Source of the DNA: Saprospiraceae bacterium
Lineage (GTDB): Bacteria > Bacteroidota > Bacteroidia > Chitinophagales > Saprospiraceae
Assembly: GCA_019638455.1 (NCBI GenBank)
Contig: JAHBTU010000006.1
Location: forward strand, 109,269-173,268
Length of the DNA stretch: 64,000 nucleotides
Direction of reading: 5' to 3'
The position numbers were made by a program, and so were the translations under genes. The notes below the pieces were generated by a model. That model made no database searches and was not told where the DNA came from. It saw only the letters and a list, made by a program, of their open reading frames with translations. This document shows, in pieces, positions 17,045-27,335 of this stretch; position 1 is the stretch's first letter; every line of letters starts with the position of its first letter.

Positions 17045-20000
17045 ATGAAAAGCCGGTTGCTCTCCGCTTCCTTGCTCTTTGCCGCACTTTTTTTTGCCCC
17101 TGGCATTTATGGGCAAAACACTTTTACTGTCAACATCGTGGGTCCTACTTTTTTGTGTGCGGGCCAGTGCGACACGTTTTATGCGCAGGTGCTGAATATC
17201 CCAGCCCCAGCGTCGGACTCTTTCAAATGGGCCATCATGGGCCCCAATGGATACACCGCTTTTGAGGTTGGTGAACGTTTCTTTTTTTGCCCCACCTCCA
17301 CACAGTTTGCCACAGGCACCTACACTTTTTTGGTTCAAGTGATTAGTGCCAATGGCGCTGTGATGGCTTCGGACACACATATTGTCACGGTGTTGAATTT
17401 TTTGCCACTTGATATTGTCTCCAATAATTTCGCCCCATGCAATTTTGACAGCACCAACATAAACCCGGATTTCCAGCCTTGCGAAAAAGTATGTCCCAAC
17501 ACCACCGTCACCTATTCTGTGCAAGCGAGCAATCCGGGCGGCTCGCAAAGCACCTTGACTTGGCAAGTGTCGGGCGCGCTTGCTTACACCGTCAACCCTC
17601 CGCTCAACAATTCTGTCACTGTCACTTGGGGCGGGCCAGGCGTGGGGTCAGTAGTAGTCGTGGCAGATGGGGGTATTACAGGAGCGTGTGCGGGCGAGAA
17701 CGCGCGTTGTGTCACCATCATCGCCGAACCAGAGGCCAAATTCACCAGCGACCCCTCCCCGGCAGGCAACACGGTGCAGGTATGCAAAGGCCAAACTGTT
17801 TATTTTCAAAATCAGAGCATAGGCGCGGACGGCTATGAGTGGTTTTTCAGCGACGACCTTTCAACCTCTTTTGAAGTAAACCCACAACACGTTTTCCCGA
17901 CACCGGGCAATTACACCGTCCGTCTTATCGCGCGAAGCGATTGTCTTTGCTCCGACACCACCACGCTGAACGTGGAAGTGCTCGACGCGGAAGCGCCCAC
18001 ACTGGATTGCGTGGGCACCTTATGCCCCGGTGCCATCGTCACTTATACTGCCTCGAACGCCTGCCCGCCCTACGCATGGGCGGTTACGCCAAACGGAACG
18101 GTGCTGAGCGGGGGAAGCGCCAGCACGGATAGCATCACGGTTCAATGGGACGGAGGGCCGTTCGGTACCATTACTTTGGGGGCGCAGCCTTGCTCTGGCG
18201 CGGCTTGCCCCAATCCAGCGAATATCAGAGTACCGATTATATCGGACGATGCCGCCATTCAAGGCGTTGGGAACGTTTGCCCTGCTGCCACAGAAGTGTA
18301 TTCGATAGAAGCTTACGGTGGCACCGGATTCATCTGGACGCTTTCCGGCGGCGGCACCATCACCGAAGGCCAAGGGACGAATCGAATCACGGTGAAATGG
18401 CTGGATACGCCGAACCCATCCGTGACGTATTGGCTCGCCGTCGAATACGACAATTGTTATCTTGGCTGTGGCGGGAAGGATTCGCTCGCCATTCGGATTG
18501 TTTCGCCTTTCATCATCAATGGCCCGGTCGAACTCTGCGAAGGCGAAACTGGGAATTTCATGTCTCGATTGAGTGTCAATTTTCAAAATATTGCCTGCAA
18601 CTGGACCCTTTTTGCGCCCAATGGCTCCGTTGCGTGGACATCAGCAGCACCCACCGCCTCGCCAGCGATTCCTTTCAGCAGCGGAGGGGGGCTTTATCGG
18701 CTATTGGCCTTGCCCAACGACCCCTCACTGACTTGTTCGGCACAAGCCACTTGGGTGGTCAACGTGACAAGTCGTCCAGCCAAACCAGTCATCTTGGGCG
18801 ATGCGGGCATTTGTCCCAACACAACTTATACCTACGAGACAGGCGGCACTACTTCTGCCAACAGAATAAGATGGACGGTGCAAAACGGCCCGGGAGCGCC
18901 TACCGAATATTTTGGAAACAAAATAAACGTGACGTGGGGGGGCACCAACCCGCGTTGGATTTCGGTGGCGCAAGTTTCTAACAACGGCCTCAACTGTACC
19001 TCTGACACGGCTTTGCTCAACATCCAAAACCTCGGCCTTCTTTTCATAAGCGGCCAACAAGTGGTGTGTGAGGACACGAAATCTACCTATACGTTGCCGG
19101 GGCTTCAAAATCTCAACGTCAACTGGAGCATATCTCCCCCGTCGGCGGGTGCCGTCACGGCGGGGCAGGGTCTGAATGTTGTCGAGATTTTTTGGACAGA
19201 GGCCGGAGGCCATGTCATTTCACTTGATGTGTGTGGGCAAATTTCATCCCTGCCGGTCACCGTCATTGCATTGCCCGACCCTGCTGTGCAATATGCTGGC
19301 AGTGTGTGTCCCGGCCAAACAACCCCTATTCAAACCGCAACCCCCTACATCAATTATTCTTGGCGCGATGCGAACGGCACCGAGTTGGCCAACACGCCTA
19401 CGGTGGACTTGGGCGTTGGGAGTTATTCCGTGCAGGTGGAGGATGCCAATGGATGTGTGGGCAGCCAGCCATTTACCGTGAACGAAGGGCCTGCCCCCAA
19501 CATAAGCATCACAACTGCTGACCCAACGGGGTTTTGCAACAACTCCGCTTTCGTCACCCTGACCGCTCTCGCCAATGCGGATGGCGACCTCGTTTACCAA
19601 TGGTTTCAAAATGGGAACCCGGTGGGTGCCAACACGCCCACGTTCGTCACCAACCAATACGGCATTTACTCGGTGCAGGTGACCAACCCGGACGGGTGCA
19701 CGGCGGTGGCAGGTAGCATCTCTTTGTTCAACTATTGCGGCGGAAGCGGCGGCGGCGGCTCTGGTTTCCCTGGGGCCAGCGAGCCTTTTTGCCCTGCTGG
19801 CAGCGCCAATTTTTCGGTGAATGCCACAGCGGTGTGCAACACTTTCAATTTTCAGGTCATTCCAAGTCCTCAATATGTGCCGGGGTCGGCGTTTTGGACA
19901 TTTGGCATATCGGGTGGTTCCATTCTCGGCACAGCTACGAGCGAAAACCCTTCTTTTACTTTTTTAAATGCTGGAAAATACATTGCCACGCTTCGTGTCA

Positions 20001-23000
20001 CGCTTCAAAACGGCGATGTGTGTGTCGTGTCGGACTCGGTTCGCGTGGCGGCGGCGGCTCAATTCACTGTGACGGCTGATTGCGCGGGAGCCATCACGAG
20101 TTTTCAGGATGTCAGCACTTTTTTGCCGGGCAACTCCATCGCCCAGTGGAATTGGGATTTTGACGACCCAGCGAGTGGAAGCAGCAATTTTTCCACGCTC
20201 CGCAACCCGACACACCTCTACGCCAATGTAGGTTCTCCCGTAGCCACGTTGGTAATTACGGCAAACAATGGCTGCACTTCCACCGCCAGCCAGACGGTGT
20301 TTGTGCCGGGAGGCACGCCCGCGCCCTTCATGTTGCCCGGTGCGCAATGCCAAGGCAATGCGCTTGAATTTTTGGCTACCGTGCCGCCCGAAATCACTCA
20401 ACTCAATTGGAATTTCGGCGACCTGATATCAGGAGCGGCCAACAATGCCACGAGCAACCCTGCATACCATAGTTATAACGCAACGGGCAATTTTGCGGTA
20501 GCTCTCACCACGACAAACGCCTATGGATGCACGGCCACCGAAACCCAAATCCTAACCATCGCCCCCAACACGCTTACTGGTAGCATCACCCCCAGCAATC
20601 CCGCTCCTATCTGCGAAGGCACCTCCGTCACACTTACTGCTCCACCCGGGGCGGTGTCTTATTTGTGGTCGGACAATGCCACCGCCACTGCAAGTTTCAC
20701 CGCCACACAAGAGGGGGTTTACACTGTGACCATGACAGATGCCAACGGCTGCACTTTTTCCCCACCAGTGGTCAATGTAAAAATCAATCCCGGCCCCGAC
20801 GCGCTTATCAAGGCGTTGTTGCAAAACGACTTGGGGCAAACCATCGGAACCGCCTATCCCACTTTGGCCACTTGCGAAGGGGAGGACGTGCGCCTCATCT
20901 TGCAATCAAGCGGCAACTACACTTACGTCTGGTCAAATGGTAACGGCACCGAACAACAAATCTCCTTTACCGACGACCGCAACAATCTCCTCAGCATCGG
21001 CACGCACGTTTTCACCGTGACGGTGACCGACATTGCCAACGGGTGCACATCCGCGACGGACCCGTTTGTCGTGACGGTCAATCCTGTTCCGAGCGCCGCC
21101 CCCATCACCGCGTCAGGCGTTTGTGCAGGCGATGCCAACGTGTTGACCTATACGGGAGCGCAAAATCCGGGCTGGGAACTTATCTGGAACAATGGCGCGA
21201 CAGGCTCAAGCATCACGACTCAAAACCCCGGGATTTATTTTGTCCGTGTGGTCAACGAGTTTGGCTGCTCGGCCAAAAGCAACGTCCTCAACATCTTGCC
21301 CGGCCCCAACGTGGCTGCCATTCCGGGCGGCTGCCACACCCGATGCCGCCCCGACACGCTATGCCTTCCCACTATCCCCAACATTGTCAGTTGGCAATGG
21401 TATTTCAATGGCAATCCTGTGCCGGGCGCCAATAGCCCCAATTTTGTGGCGACCGAGAACGGTGCCTATTATGCAGAATTGACCGATATTTTTGGCTGTA
21501 CCAACCAAAGCGACCCGCTCCAACTCAATCTGCTCGATGGTTTTGGCAACATCAACGGACAGGTGTGGGCCGATGTAAACAACAATGGCATCATTGACGC
21601 AGGCGACACCTTGGTCTCCGGCATCTTGGTCAATTTGTTGCAAAACGGAAACCCCGTCGAGACAGGTCAATCTGGAGCCAATGGGACGTTTTCGTTTGTG
21701 AATGTGGCAGCGAGCGATTACGTCGTGGAAATTGACGCTGCGCAGCTACCCGCCGGGTGGAGCATCATCGTCGGTCAAAACACCCTCTCACTTGTGGGCT
21801 GCAATGCCTTGGGCGAGTCTGCTTTGCTGCTTGGCACTTGCACCAGCACCTCTTCCAGCCTTACGGCTGGTGTTTGCCCCGGCGCATTCTATAATTTCAA
21901 CGGCACGCTCATCGCACCCGGCCAAACACAGACCTTCACACTAACAGGCAGCAATGGCTGCGACTCCATCGTCACCGTGACGGTGTTGGGCTTGCCCCTC
22001 TTGACCTCCACGCTCAACGTCAGCGTATGCCCCGGCACATTGTATGACTACAATGGCACACTCATCGCGCCCGGTCAATCGCAGGCGTTCAACCTGAGCA
22101 ACGCGGCCGGTTGCGATTCCATCGTCACGGTCGTGGTGTCTGCCTTGCACACCTCTGCCAACGCCCTTGACTTCAGCACTTGCACTGGCACTCTCTACGA
22201 CTACAATGGCACCCTCATCGCACCAGGCGAGACGCGAGTGTTCACTCTTGTCAACGCAGTGGGCTGCGACTCCATCGTGACCGTGACAGTGAGCGAATCG
22301 CCCTCAGAGTATATTGTGGCACAAGCTTTTGTATGCGAAGGCGACTCCTTGCTTTTGGATGGCGTATGGATTCAGGCCAACTCCTCGCACATTTTCGCAT
22401 ACCAAAATACCTTCGGATGCGACTCCATCGTAGAAGTCGCTGTCGGCACTTTTGGCCCATTGGAAACTTCAAACTTGGATACGGTCATCTGCCCCGGCCA
22501 GACTTTCCCCTACAATGGATTGCAACTCGCGCCCGGCTCTATCACCGACGTGGTATTGTCCAATATCTGGGGGTGTGATTCCATCGTGCGCGTGACGGTC
22601 AATGCCTACACGGTGGCACCTCAGCTGCTGGAAGTCAGCGTTTGCCCCGGCGAGGCTTATTTGTTCAACGGCGAGACGATACTCGCTGGCGAGACACGGG
22701 ACTTTGTTTTCCAAACACCCGAAGGCTGCGACTCTTTGGTGCGCGTGAGCGTCACGGCGCTGCCCGACGCGACTTTCGACCTGCTGACCCTGCCATCCTG
22801 TGCCACATCTCCCACTGGCAGTTTGAGGGTCAACAATGTTGTGGGAGGCTTGCCCCCCTATCGCTATTCGCTTGACGGTCTGGTGTTTCAGGATGAAATG
22901 GCGTTCGACAAACAAGCTGCGGGCAATTACACCGTGTTTCTTGAGGATTCAAACGGCTGTTTTTTTGAACAACAGGCCACCGTGCCGACTTTGCCCGCGC

Positions 23001-23524
23001 TTGAAGTGGCGCTTCCCGACGGCATTTTGCCTTGCGATGCGCCTTTCACACGACTCGAGCCTTTGGTGGGTGGCAATTTGACAGGCTTGGCGTTCAGATG
23101 GTTCAACGGCGACACGACGGCCTTTACCTCCGTCGCCGAGGTGGGCACGGTATGGGTGGAAGTAAGCAACCAATGCGAAACGGTGCGCCGCGAGGCGCTC
23201 GTGAACTGGGAAGGTCTGGCGGCCAATTCCAACTATGTGTATGTGCCCAACGTGTTCAAGCCCGCCTCCAACGACCCGGACAACTCGCAGTTCAGGCCGC
23301 ATTTTCAGCCCGGCCTGACGCTGCTCGAATACCGTTTTGAGGTGTTCGACCGCTGGGGCAATCGCCTGTTCAGCGCCGTTCAGCCCGATGCGGGATGGCG
23401 GGGGGGGTTCCGTGGCGACGACATGAACCCCGGTGTGTTCGTGTGGTACCTCAAAGCACGGTTTGCCTTCTGTGGGCGCGAGCGCAATTTGTTGTTGTCG
23501 GGCGATGTGACGGTGGTTCGTTGA
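17045..23524 (+). CDS. Giant PKD/SprB-repeat surface protein with type B T9SS C-terminal domain
   Basis: The start at 17,045 opens with a signal peptide (M-K-S-R-L-L-S-A-S-L-L-F-A-A-L-F-F ... G-Q), giving about 2,159 residues. The body is made of many PKD- and Ig-like modules with conserved C-x(n)-G-C pairs. A Gly/Ser linker lies near residue 900. An SdrD-B-like module (G-Q-V-W-A-D-V-N-N-N-G-I-I-D-A-G-D) sits near 1,505. Six ~51-residue repeats lie at about 1,600-1,910, then a SprB-type repeat (G-G-L-P-P-Y-R-Y-S-L-D-G). The last ~95 residues (Y-V-P-N-V-F-K-P ... F-D-R-W-G-N-R-L-F ... G-V-F-V-W-Y-L-K) are the gliding-motility-associated C-terminal domain that directs T9SS export. It is probably a secreted adhesin. 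Its stop lies 8 bp from that of the convergent DUF1501 gene. Confidence 0.93.
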   Translation: MKSRLLSASLLFAALFFAPGIYGQNTFTVNIVGPTFLCAGQCDTFYAQVLNIPAPASDSFKWAIMGPNGYTAFEVGERFFFCPTSTQFATGTYTFLVQVISANGAVMASDTHIVTVLNFLPLDIVSNNFAPCNFDSTNINPDFQPCEKVCPNTTVTYSVQASNPGGSQSTLTWQVSGALAYTVNPPLNNSVTVTWGGPGVGSVVVVADGGITGACAGENARCVTIIAEPEAKFTSDPSPAGNTVQVCKGQTVYFQNQSIGADGYEWFFSDDLSTSFEVNPQHVFPTPGNYTVRLIARSDCLCSDTTTLNVEVLDAEAPTLDCVGTLCPGAIVTYTASNACPPYAWAVTPNGTVLSGGSASTDSITVQWDGGPFGTITLGAQPCSGAACPNPANIRVPIISDDAAIQGVGNVCPAATEVYSIEAYGGTGFIWTLSGGGTITEGQGTNRITVKWLDTPNPSVTYWLAVEYDNCYLGCGGKDSLAIRIVSPFIINGPVELCEGETGNFMSRLSVNFQNIACNWTLFAPNGSVAWTSAAPTASPAIPFSSGGGLYRLLALPNDPSLTCSAQATWVVNVTSRPAKPVILGDAGICPNTTYTYETGGTTSANRIRWTVQNGPGAPTEYFGNKINVTWGGTNPRWISVAQVSNNGLNCTSDTALLNIQNLGLLFISGQQVVCEDTKSTYTLPGLQNLNVNWSISPPSAGAVTAGQGLNVVEIFWTEAGGHVISLDVCGQISSLPVTVIALPDPAVQYAGSVCPGQTTPIQTATPYINYSWRDANGTELANTPTVDLGVGSYSVQVEDANGCVGSQPFTVNEGPAPNISITTADPTGFCNNSAFVTLTALANADGDLVYQWFQNGNPVGANTPTFVTNQYGIYSVQVTNPDGCTAVAGSISLFNYCGGSGGGGSGFPGASEPFCPAGSANFSVNATAVCNTFNFQVIPSPQYVPGSAFWTFGISGGSILGTATSENPSFTFLNAGKYIATLRVTLQNGDVCVVSDSVRVAAAAQFTVTADCAGAITSFQDVSTFLPGNSIAQWNWDFDDPASGSSNFSTLRNPTHLYANVGSPVATLVITANNGCTSTASQTVFVPGGTPAPFMLPGAQCQGNALEFLATVPPEITQLNWNFGDLISGAANNATSNPAYHSYNATGNFAVALTTTNAYGCTATETQILTIAPNTLTGSITPSNPAPICEGTSVTLTAPPGAVSYLWSDNATATASFTATQEGVYTVTMTDANGCTFSPPVVNVKINPGPDALIKALLQNDLGQTIGTAYPTLATCEGEDVRLILQSSGNYTYVWSNGNGTEQQISFTDDRNNLLSIGTHVFTVTVTDIANGCTSATDPFVVTVNPVPSAAPITASGVCAGDANVLTYTGAQNPGWELIWNNGATGSSITTQNPGIYFVRVVNEFGCSAKSNVLNILPGPNVAAIPGGCHTRCRPDTLCLPTIPNIVSWQWYFNGNPVPGANSPNFVATENGAYYAELTDIFGCTNQSDPLQLNLLDGFGNINGQVWADVNNNGIIDAGDTLVSGILVNLLQNGNPVETGQSGANGTFSFVNVAASDYVVEIDAAQLPAGWSIIVGQNTLSLVGCNALGESALLLGTCTSTSSSLTAGVCPGAFYNFNGTLIAPGQTQTFTLTGSNGCDSIVTVTVLGLPLLTSTLNVSVCPGTLYDYNGTLIAPGQSQAFNLSNAAGCDSIVTVVVSALHTSANALDFSTCTGTLYDYNGTLIAPGETRVFTLVNAVGCDSIVTVTVSESPSEYIVAQAFVCEGDSLLLDGVWIQANSSHIFAYQNTFGCDSIVEVAVGTFGPLETSNLDTVICPGQTFPYNGLQLAPGSITDVVLSNIWGCDSIVRVTVNAYTVAPQLLEVSVCPGEAYLFNGETILAGETRDFVFQTPEGCDSLVRVSVTALPDATFDLLTLPSCATSPTGSLRVNNVVGGLPPYRYSLDGLVFQDEMAFDKQAAGNYTVFLEDSNGCFFEQQATVPTLPALEVALPDGILPCDAPFTRLEPLVGGNLTGLAFRWFNGDTTAFTSVAEVGTVWVEVSNQCETVRREALVNWEGLAANSNYVYVPNVFKPASNDPDNSQFRPHFQPGLTLLEYRFEVFDRWGNRLFSAVQPDAGWRGGFRGDDMNPGVFVWYLKARFAFCGRERNLLLSGDVTVVR
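21846..22770 (+). repeat. Six in-frame ~154-bp repeats inside the surface-protein gene
   Basis: Six units of about 51 residues share the pattern C-x-G-x3-Y-x-x-N-G-x-x-I-A-P-G ... G-C-D-S-I-V-x-V-x-V. The first three are closest to each other at DNA and protein level; the fourth to sixth are more diverged. Each unit has two cysteines, one at each end of its conserved core. Confidence 0.85.
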
Positions 23525-23532
23525 AGAGAGGC

Positions 23533-25188
23533 CTATCGCGCCACGCTCACTTTTGCCACCTCTGCCTTGCCAGTAGATTTGTTTTGCAAACGAGCAAAAT
23601 AGGTACCCGGCGGGAGGGACATCACGTCAAAGTAGAAAAGGTTGGTGCCGGGCAGGATTTTCTGATTGGAGGCCGTCACCAAAGAGCCGCCCATGCTATG
23701 AAGCGAAAGCACCGCATCAAACGATGCCTCCGCTTGGTAAGTGATTTCGACACTGAACGAGGCGGGATTGGGTGAGATGCTCATAGTACCCCATTTTTTA
23801 GGGAATGGGTCAAAAATGGTCGTCGTGTCGCTGTAATAGCAGTCTGGTTCGACCATGTAGCCTTTTTGTACCAAAAATATCTTTGAGTAGCTTTCAAACA
23901 TGGTTTGTTCCAAGATGAACGGACTGGCACCCAACCAATCTTGCAACAGGGTGGCAAATACCTGACGGTAGTCGAATTGTTTGTTTTTCAATTGATTGTC
24001 TGCCGTGAGGTCGTCGAGGTCAACATTGGTGCCGAGCACGGAGGGTCGTATTCCTTTCCCAAAAAGCAACATGGGCGCGAGTGTGCCATGGTCGGTGCCG
24101 AAAGAGCCGTTTTCTTTGGCGCAACGGCCAAATTCGGAGAAGGTGCAAGCTGCCACGCGGTCGGCAATGCCCAAGGCTTCGAGGTCGTCGAAGAATGTCT
24201 TGACCGCATCGGAGAGCGTTTTCAGCAGGTTGGCATGGGTGCCGAGACTGGTGTCGCCCGAATCCACTTGGGCGCTGTGATTGTCGAATCCGCCCAGTTG
24301 GCACAGATAAATTTTGGTTTGGCAACCGCCGCGAATCATTCGAGCGACGGTCTTCAATTGGTTGGCAAAACCGTTGTTCGGGTAGGTGGTGATAGCGTTC
24401 GAGCCGTTGTTGAACACCTGCGTGATGCGCTGCGCATACTGGTTGATGCTTTGTTCCACTCCCATGATGTATTCCAACTCAGCGCCTTGGTCAGTATCTG
24501 GCACGTTGAGAATGGGCGCTCCGCCGATGGTCTGGATAAGCGAGTAAAAGCCCGCCACATCCTGTCCGCTCAGGTTGATGACGTTTTGGTGCTGGGTCTC
24601 GGTGTGAAAGCCCAAAGAGGTGTTTGGGTCGCCCACCTGTATGCCCAATGGGTCGGGCATATCGGGTGTGGGGGCGCCCTCCACATCGGGATAGAAGGCT
24701 TGGAGCGCGCGCCCCATCCATCCCGACGGGATGTTTTGCAATGCCGGGGAACCTCCCCCACCGGATAGCCACAAATCCGTGCCCTTGAAGTGTGACTGGT
24801 TCATGTTGTCGTAGCCCACTCCTTGCACGATGGATGCCCAACCTTTGTCATAGAGCGCCTTTACGCCCGTCATGGCGGGGTGCAGGGCCACTTGGTCTTC
24901 ACCGGGAAGGGTGCCGTCCAGAGGAATGTATTTGTTTTCGGCGATTCCGGTGGTGCCGCGCAGCTGCATGTAGCGGTCGTATCGCGGGATGGGGATGAGG
25001 GTGTTCAGCCCGTCGTTGCCCCCCTTCAGCTGGATGAGCACCAGCACCCGTTCGCGCACTTCGTCGCACGAGGAGAGCAGATGAGCCATTTTTCGGTTGG
25101 CGAAAGGCCGCATGGAGAATCCGTTCACCACGAAAGGGGACACGCTGGCTGCGGCGGGGAATATCTTGAGAAAACTTCTGCGCTTCAT
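23533..25188 (-). CDS. DUF1501 domain protein with Tat-like signal and type A T9SS tail
   Basis: The 551-residue product starts M-K-R-R-S-F-L-K-I, a twin-arginine-type signal, followed by a hydrophobic stretch. Residues ~45-450 match the DUF1501 family (L-V-L-I-Q-L-K-G-G-N-D-G-L-N-T, later F-S-E-F-G-R and D-H-G-T-L-A), which is related to the alkaline phosphatase/sulfatase superfamily; catalytic activity is not proven for the family. The last ~80 residues (S-I-S-P-N-P-A ... L-P-P-G-T-Y-F-A-R-L-Q) form a type A T9SS sorting domain. Together these signals suggest an exported protein. It lies downstream of, and is probably co-transcribed with, the DUF1800 gene, a pairing common in Bacteroidota and Planctomycetota. 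Confidence 0.92.
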   Translation of the reverse strand: MKRRSFLKIFPAAASVSPFVVNGFSMRPFANRKMAHLLSSCDEVRERVLVLIQLKGGNDGLNTLIPIPRYDRYMQLRGTTGIAENKYIPLDGTLPGEDQVALHPAMTGVKALYDKGWASIVQGVGYDNMNQSHFKGTDLWLSGGGGSPALQNIPSGWMGRALQAFYPDVEGAPTPDMPDPLGIQVGDPNTSLGFHTETQHQNVINLSGQDVAGFYSLIQTIGGAPILNVPDTDQGAELEYIMGVEQSINQYAQRITQVFNNGSNAITTYPNNGFANQLKTVARMIRGGCQTKIYLCQLGGFDNHSAQVDSGDTSLGTHANLLKTLSDAVKTFFDDLEALGIADRVAACTFSEFGRCAKENGSFGTDHGTLAPMLLFGKGIRPSVLGTNVDLDDLTADNQLKNKQFDYRQVFATLLQDWLGASPFILEQTMFESYSKIFLVQKGYMVEPDCYYSDTTTIFDPFPKKWGTMSISPNPASFSVEITYQAEASFDAVLSLHSMGGSLVTASNQKILPGTNLFYFDVMSLPPGTYFARLQNKSTGKAEVAKVSVAR

Positions 25189-25290
25189 ATTCGATGTGAT
25201 TGTGTGGAATGGCGAAAAACGGGGATTGACGGCTCATTGGCTGGGGTACCGCTATTCGCGGAATGGCCACGCCCCCTCTGTTCGCATGAA

Positions 25291-26943
25291 TCAAAAAGTT
25301 TGGTATTCTGGTGAAAACATGATGTAGGTAATCAGTCGTTCGAGGGCGATTTTCACCTCTTCGTCCTTGCCTGTGTCGAGATAAGCCTGCCACTCGTAGG
25401 TCCAGTCGGCAGGCGGCAAATTGTCAAGGAAAATCTGAATATAGAAGTAGTGGAAGCGGTCGGTGCTAATTTCATCGGGCAGCATATAGGCCAGCAGGTC
25501 TTGCACCAGCAAATATGGGTCGGAGGGTTCGGCGCAGATGCCGCTATCACGCACCCACGGAGCGATGTCCAGCTTGACCGCGATGGTTTGGTTGGGGCCG
25601 TTGCCCAGCACGCGCCTGCCCGTCAGCAACATTTGAGCAAGTTTGTAACGCGCGATGATAGATGTGGAATTGAACCAGTTGCGATTGTACTCGGGCTTTT
25701 GGTGATAGGCCGGATAGCCTGCCACGTCGTCAGGGTAAAAGAGTGGCATATTGGCGTAGCCTAGCATCCGCTCGATGACCCCTTGATTGAAGAACCGGAT
25801 ATAATGGTCGAAGTTTTGCGCGAACGGGTCTGGCGTTTTCACGTCGAAGAACGAAAGTGATTGGAGCGTCAGCTCGAGTGGCGACTTGATGATGCCGCCC
25901 ACAAAATTGTCCTTGTTGTCGTTGTCGTCGGCATCATAGAAGTGCTCGCTTTTGAGCAGTTTTTTCAGCACTGGCGCGACTTCGTAGTTGTTGTTTCGGA
26001 AAATATCGGCCAATGGCAGAATGATGTCAGTTTCTGCCTCAGGGGTTATGGTGGGGTGCACAAAAAAACGATACAGCCTGCGGCAAATGTTTTTTGCCAC
26101 CTCCGGCTGTCCAAAAACCATATTGACCAATGCATCCACTTCTGCCCACATACCCGCCGCGTTGGTCGCACCCGCGATGGTTTTGTTTTGGAACTTGTCG
26201 CTGAACGTCTTGGTGCCTTTGTCGTGACGGTTGAACACAGCCTGCCCTCGCGGGATGCCCGTTTCGGGGTCAGTTTGGTCGCGCAGGATGCGGGTGCGAA
26301 AACCCGTGAAAACGCGAGCTGCCTGCACGATGTCGTCTTCGGTGTAGAAGGTATAGTCGCCCGGCCCTATTTGCGGTCCTTTCCCGATGGTAAAGAGTTC
26401 GAGAAACTCGCGGGCAAAGTTCTCATTGGGGTTTTGTTCGGAGTTTTCGTGATTGTTCAAATAGCGCAACATCGCATTGTCGGGCACTATCTTGGTCGCC
26501 AGCTTTTTAAAATTGCCCAAAGCCCCCCAGCGCAACAGCGACAAATAGTCGAAGAAGGCAAAGTTGTTGAAAGCGTTGGCCGTCACGGCAAGATATTGAT
26601 GCCAGAAAAAGACCATTTTGTGTCCTACGCCGGGGTCGCGGAGCGCCTCGTTGAGCCACCAGCCGATGATGCGTCTTTGCAAGTTGAAGTCCAGGTCGGG
26701 AGCGGTTTGGCCGGGCGGGTTTATCCACTGTATGGCTTCCACCGTCGGGGTGTTGGGGTTGTCATAGACGGGTTGGTCGAGTGCGAGCGGGTAGAGTTGC
26801 ACCAAGGCATCCACCGCCTCGTCTGCAGTCTGAGCGGCCAAAGTGTCCACCATTTGTTTGGTGAAACAAAAGCTGGCGCGTCGGAGCAGGTGAGCGGCAC
26901 GGCGATGACCCAGATTGCCTTGTAGTGTATTGAGTGAAGCCAT
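25291..26943 (-). CDS. DUF1800 domain protein
   Basis: I place the start at 26,943 (M-A-S-L-N-T-L-Q-G-N-L-G), giving 550 residues; an in-frame start at 27,078 would add 45 residues overlapping the likely promoter. The N-terminus has A-A-H-L-L-R-R-A-S-F, the usual opening of the family, and the middle has N-E-N-F-A-R-E-F-L-E-L-F-T-I-G, the most conserved DUF1800 segment. The function is unknown; the gene is nearly always beside a DUF1501 gene, here 102 bp downstream on the same strand. I see no ordinary signal peptide at the chosen start. Confidence 0.92.
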   Translation of the reverse strand: MASLNTLQGNLGHRRAAHLLRRASFCFTKQMVDTLAAQTADEAVDALVQLYPLALDQPVYDNPNTPTVEAIQWINPPGQTAPDLDFNLQRRIIGWWLNEALRDPGVGHKMVFFWHQYLAVTANAFNNFAFFDYLSLLRWGALGNFKKLATKIVPDNAMLRYLNNHENSEQNPNENFAREFLELFTIGKGPQIGPGDYTFYTEDDIVQAARVFTGFRTRILRDQTDPETGIPRGQAVFNRHDKGTKTFSDKFQNKTIAGATNAAGMWAEVDALVNMVFGQPEVAKNICRRLYRFFVHPTITPEAETDIILPLADIFRNNNYEVAPVLKKLLKSEHFYDADDNDNKDNFVGGIIKSPLELTLQSLSFFDVKTPDPFAQNFDHYIRFFNQGVIERMLGYANMPLFYPDDVAGYPAYHQKPEYNRNWFNSTSIIARYKLAQMLLTGRRVLGNGPNQTIAVKLDIAPWVRDSGICAEPSDPYLLVQDLLAYMLPDEISTDRFHYFYIQIFLDNLPPADWTYEWQAYLDTGKDEEVKIALERLITYIMFSPEYQTF

Positions 26944-27015
26944 CGAAGGAAGTTTGAGCGGCAGGAAGCTCCTGCGTCGCTTGGTCAGCAATAATGAGCA
27001 AGGAGGATGTTGGGG

Positions 27016-27023
27016 CGAAAGTA
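27016..27023 (-). promoter_or_regulatory. Candidate -7 box of the DUF1800-DUF1501 operon
   Basis: The minus strand reads TACTTTCG, one mismatch from TAnnTTTG, followed by GCCCC. It lies 72 nt upstream of the chosen DUF1800 start and inside the longer alternative reading frame, which supports the shorter start. Confidence 0.4.
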
Positions 27024-27263
27024 GCGATTGGACGGCAGTCTTTCGAGCAGGTTTAAAGGATAAAAAGATTTTTGGCAATTTTTTTTGGCGAGAAAAAAGA
27101 GAATCTCTACACAGCCACCCGACCCAATTTTGCCGGAACAGTCCGCCCTTATCACGGGTGTGTGTTTATATTTTGCAAATAGATGCTTTTGAAAAACCCT
27201 GTTCTGAAAAAACCATTCACACGCCCGTTTTTTACACAAATCGAAATTAGGGTTAAAAAAAAC

Positions 27264-27292
27264 TTTGGAATAAGGAAAGTATTTTACGTTTG
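27264..27292 (+). promoter_or_regulatory. Promoter of the SusC-SusD operon
   Basis: TTTG (27,264-27,267) and TACGTTTG (27,285-27,292) are separated by 17 bp, matching the Bacteroidota -33 and -7 consensus elements. The SusC start is 44 nt downstream. Confidence 0.75.
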
Positions 27293-27335
27293 CCGACGGT
27301 TCTAATCAATTTTTTCACTAAAATCTGTTCCAGTT

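Larger units (their letters stand above)
26944..27335. other. Divergent promoter region of the DUF1800-DUF1501 and SusC-SusD operons
   Basis: This 392-base AT-rich gap has no credible gene. It holds a candidate minus-strand -7 box (27,016-27,023) and a well-formed plus-strand promoter (27,264-27,292). Confidence 0.6.
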
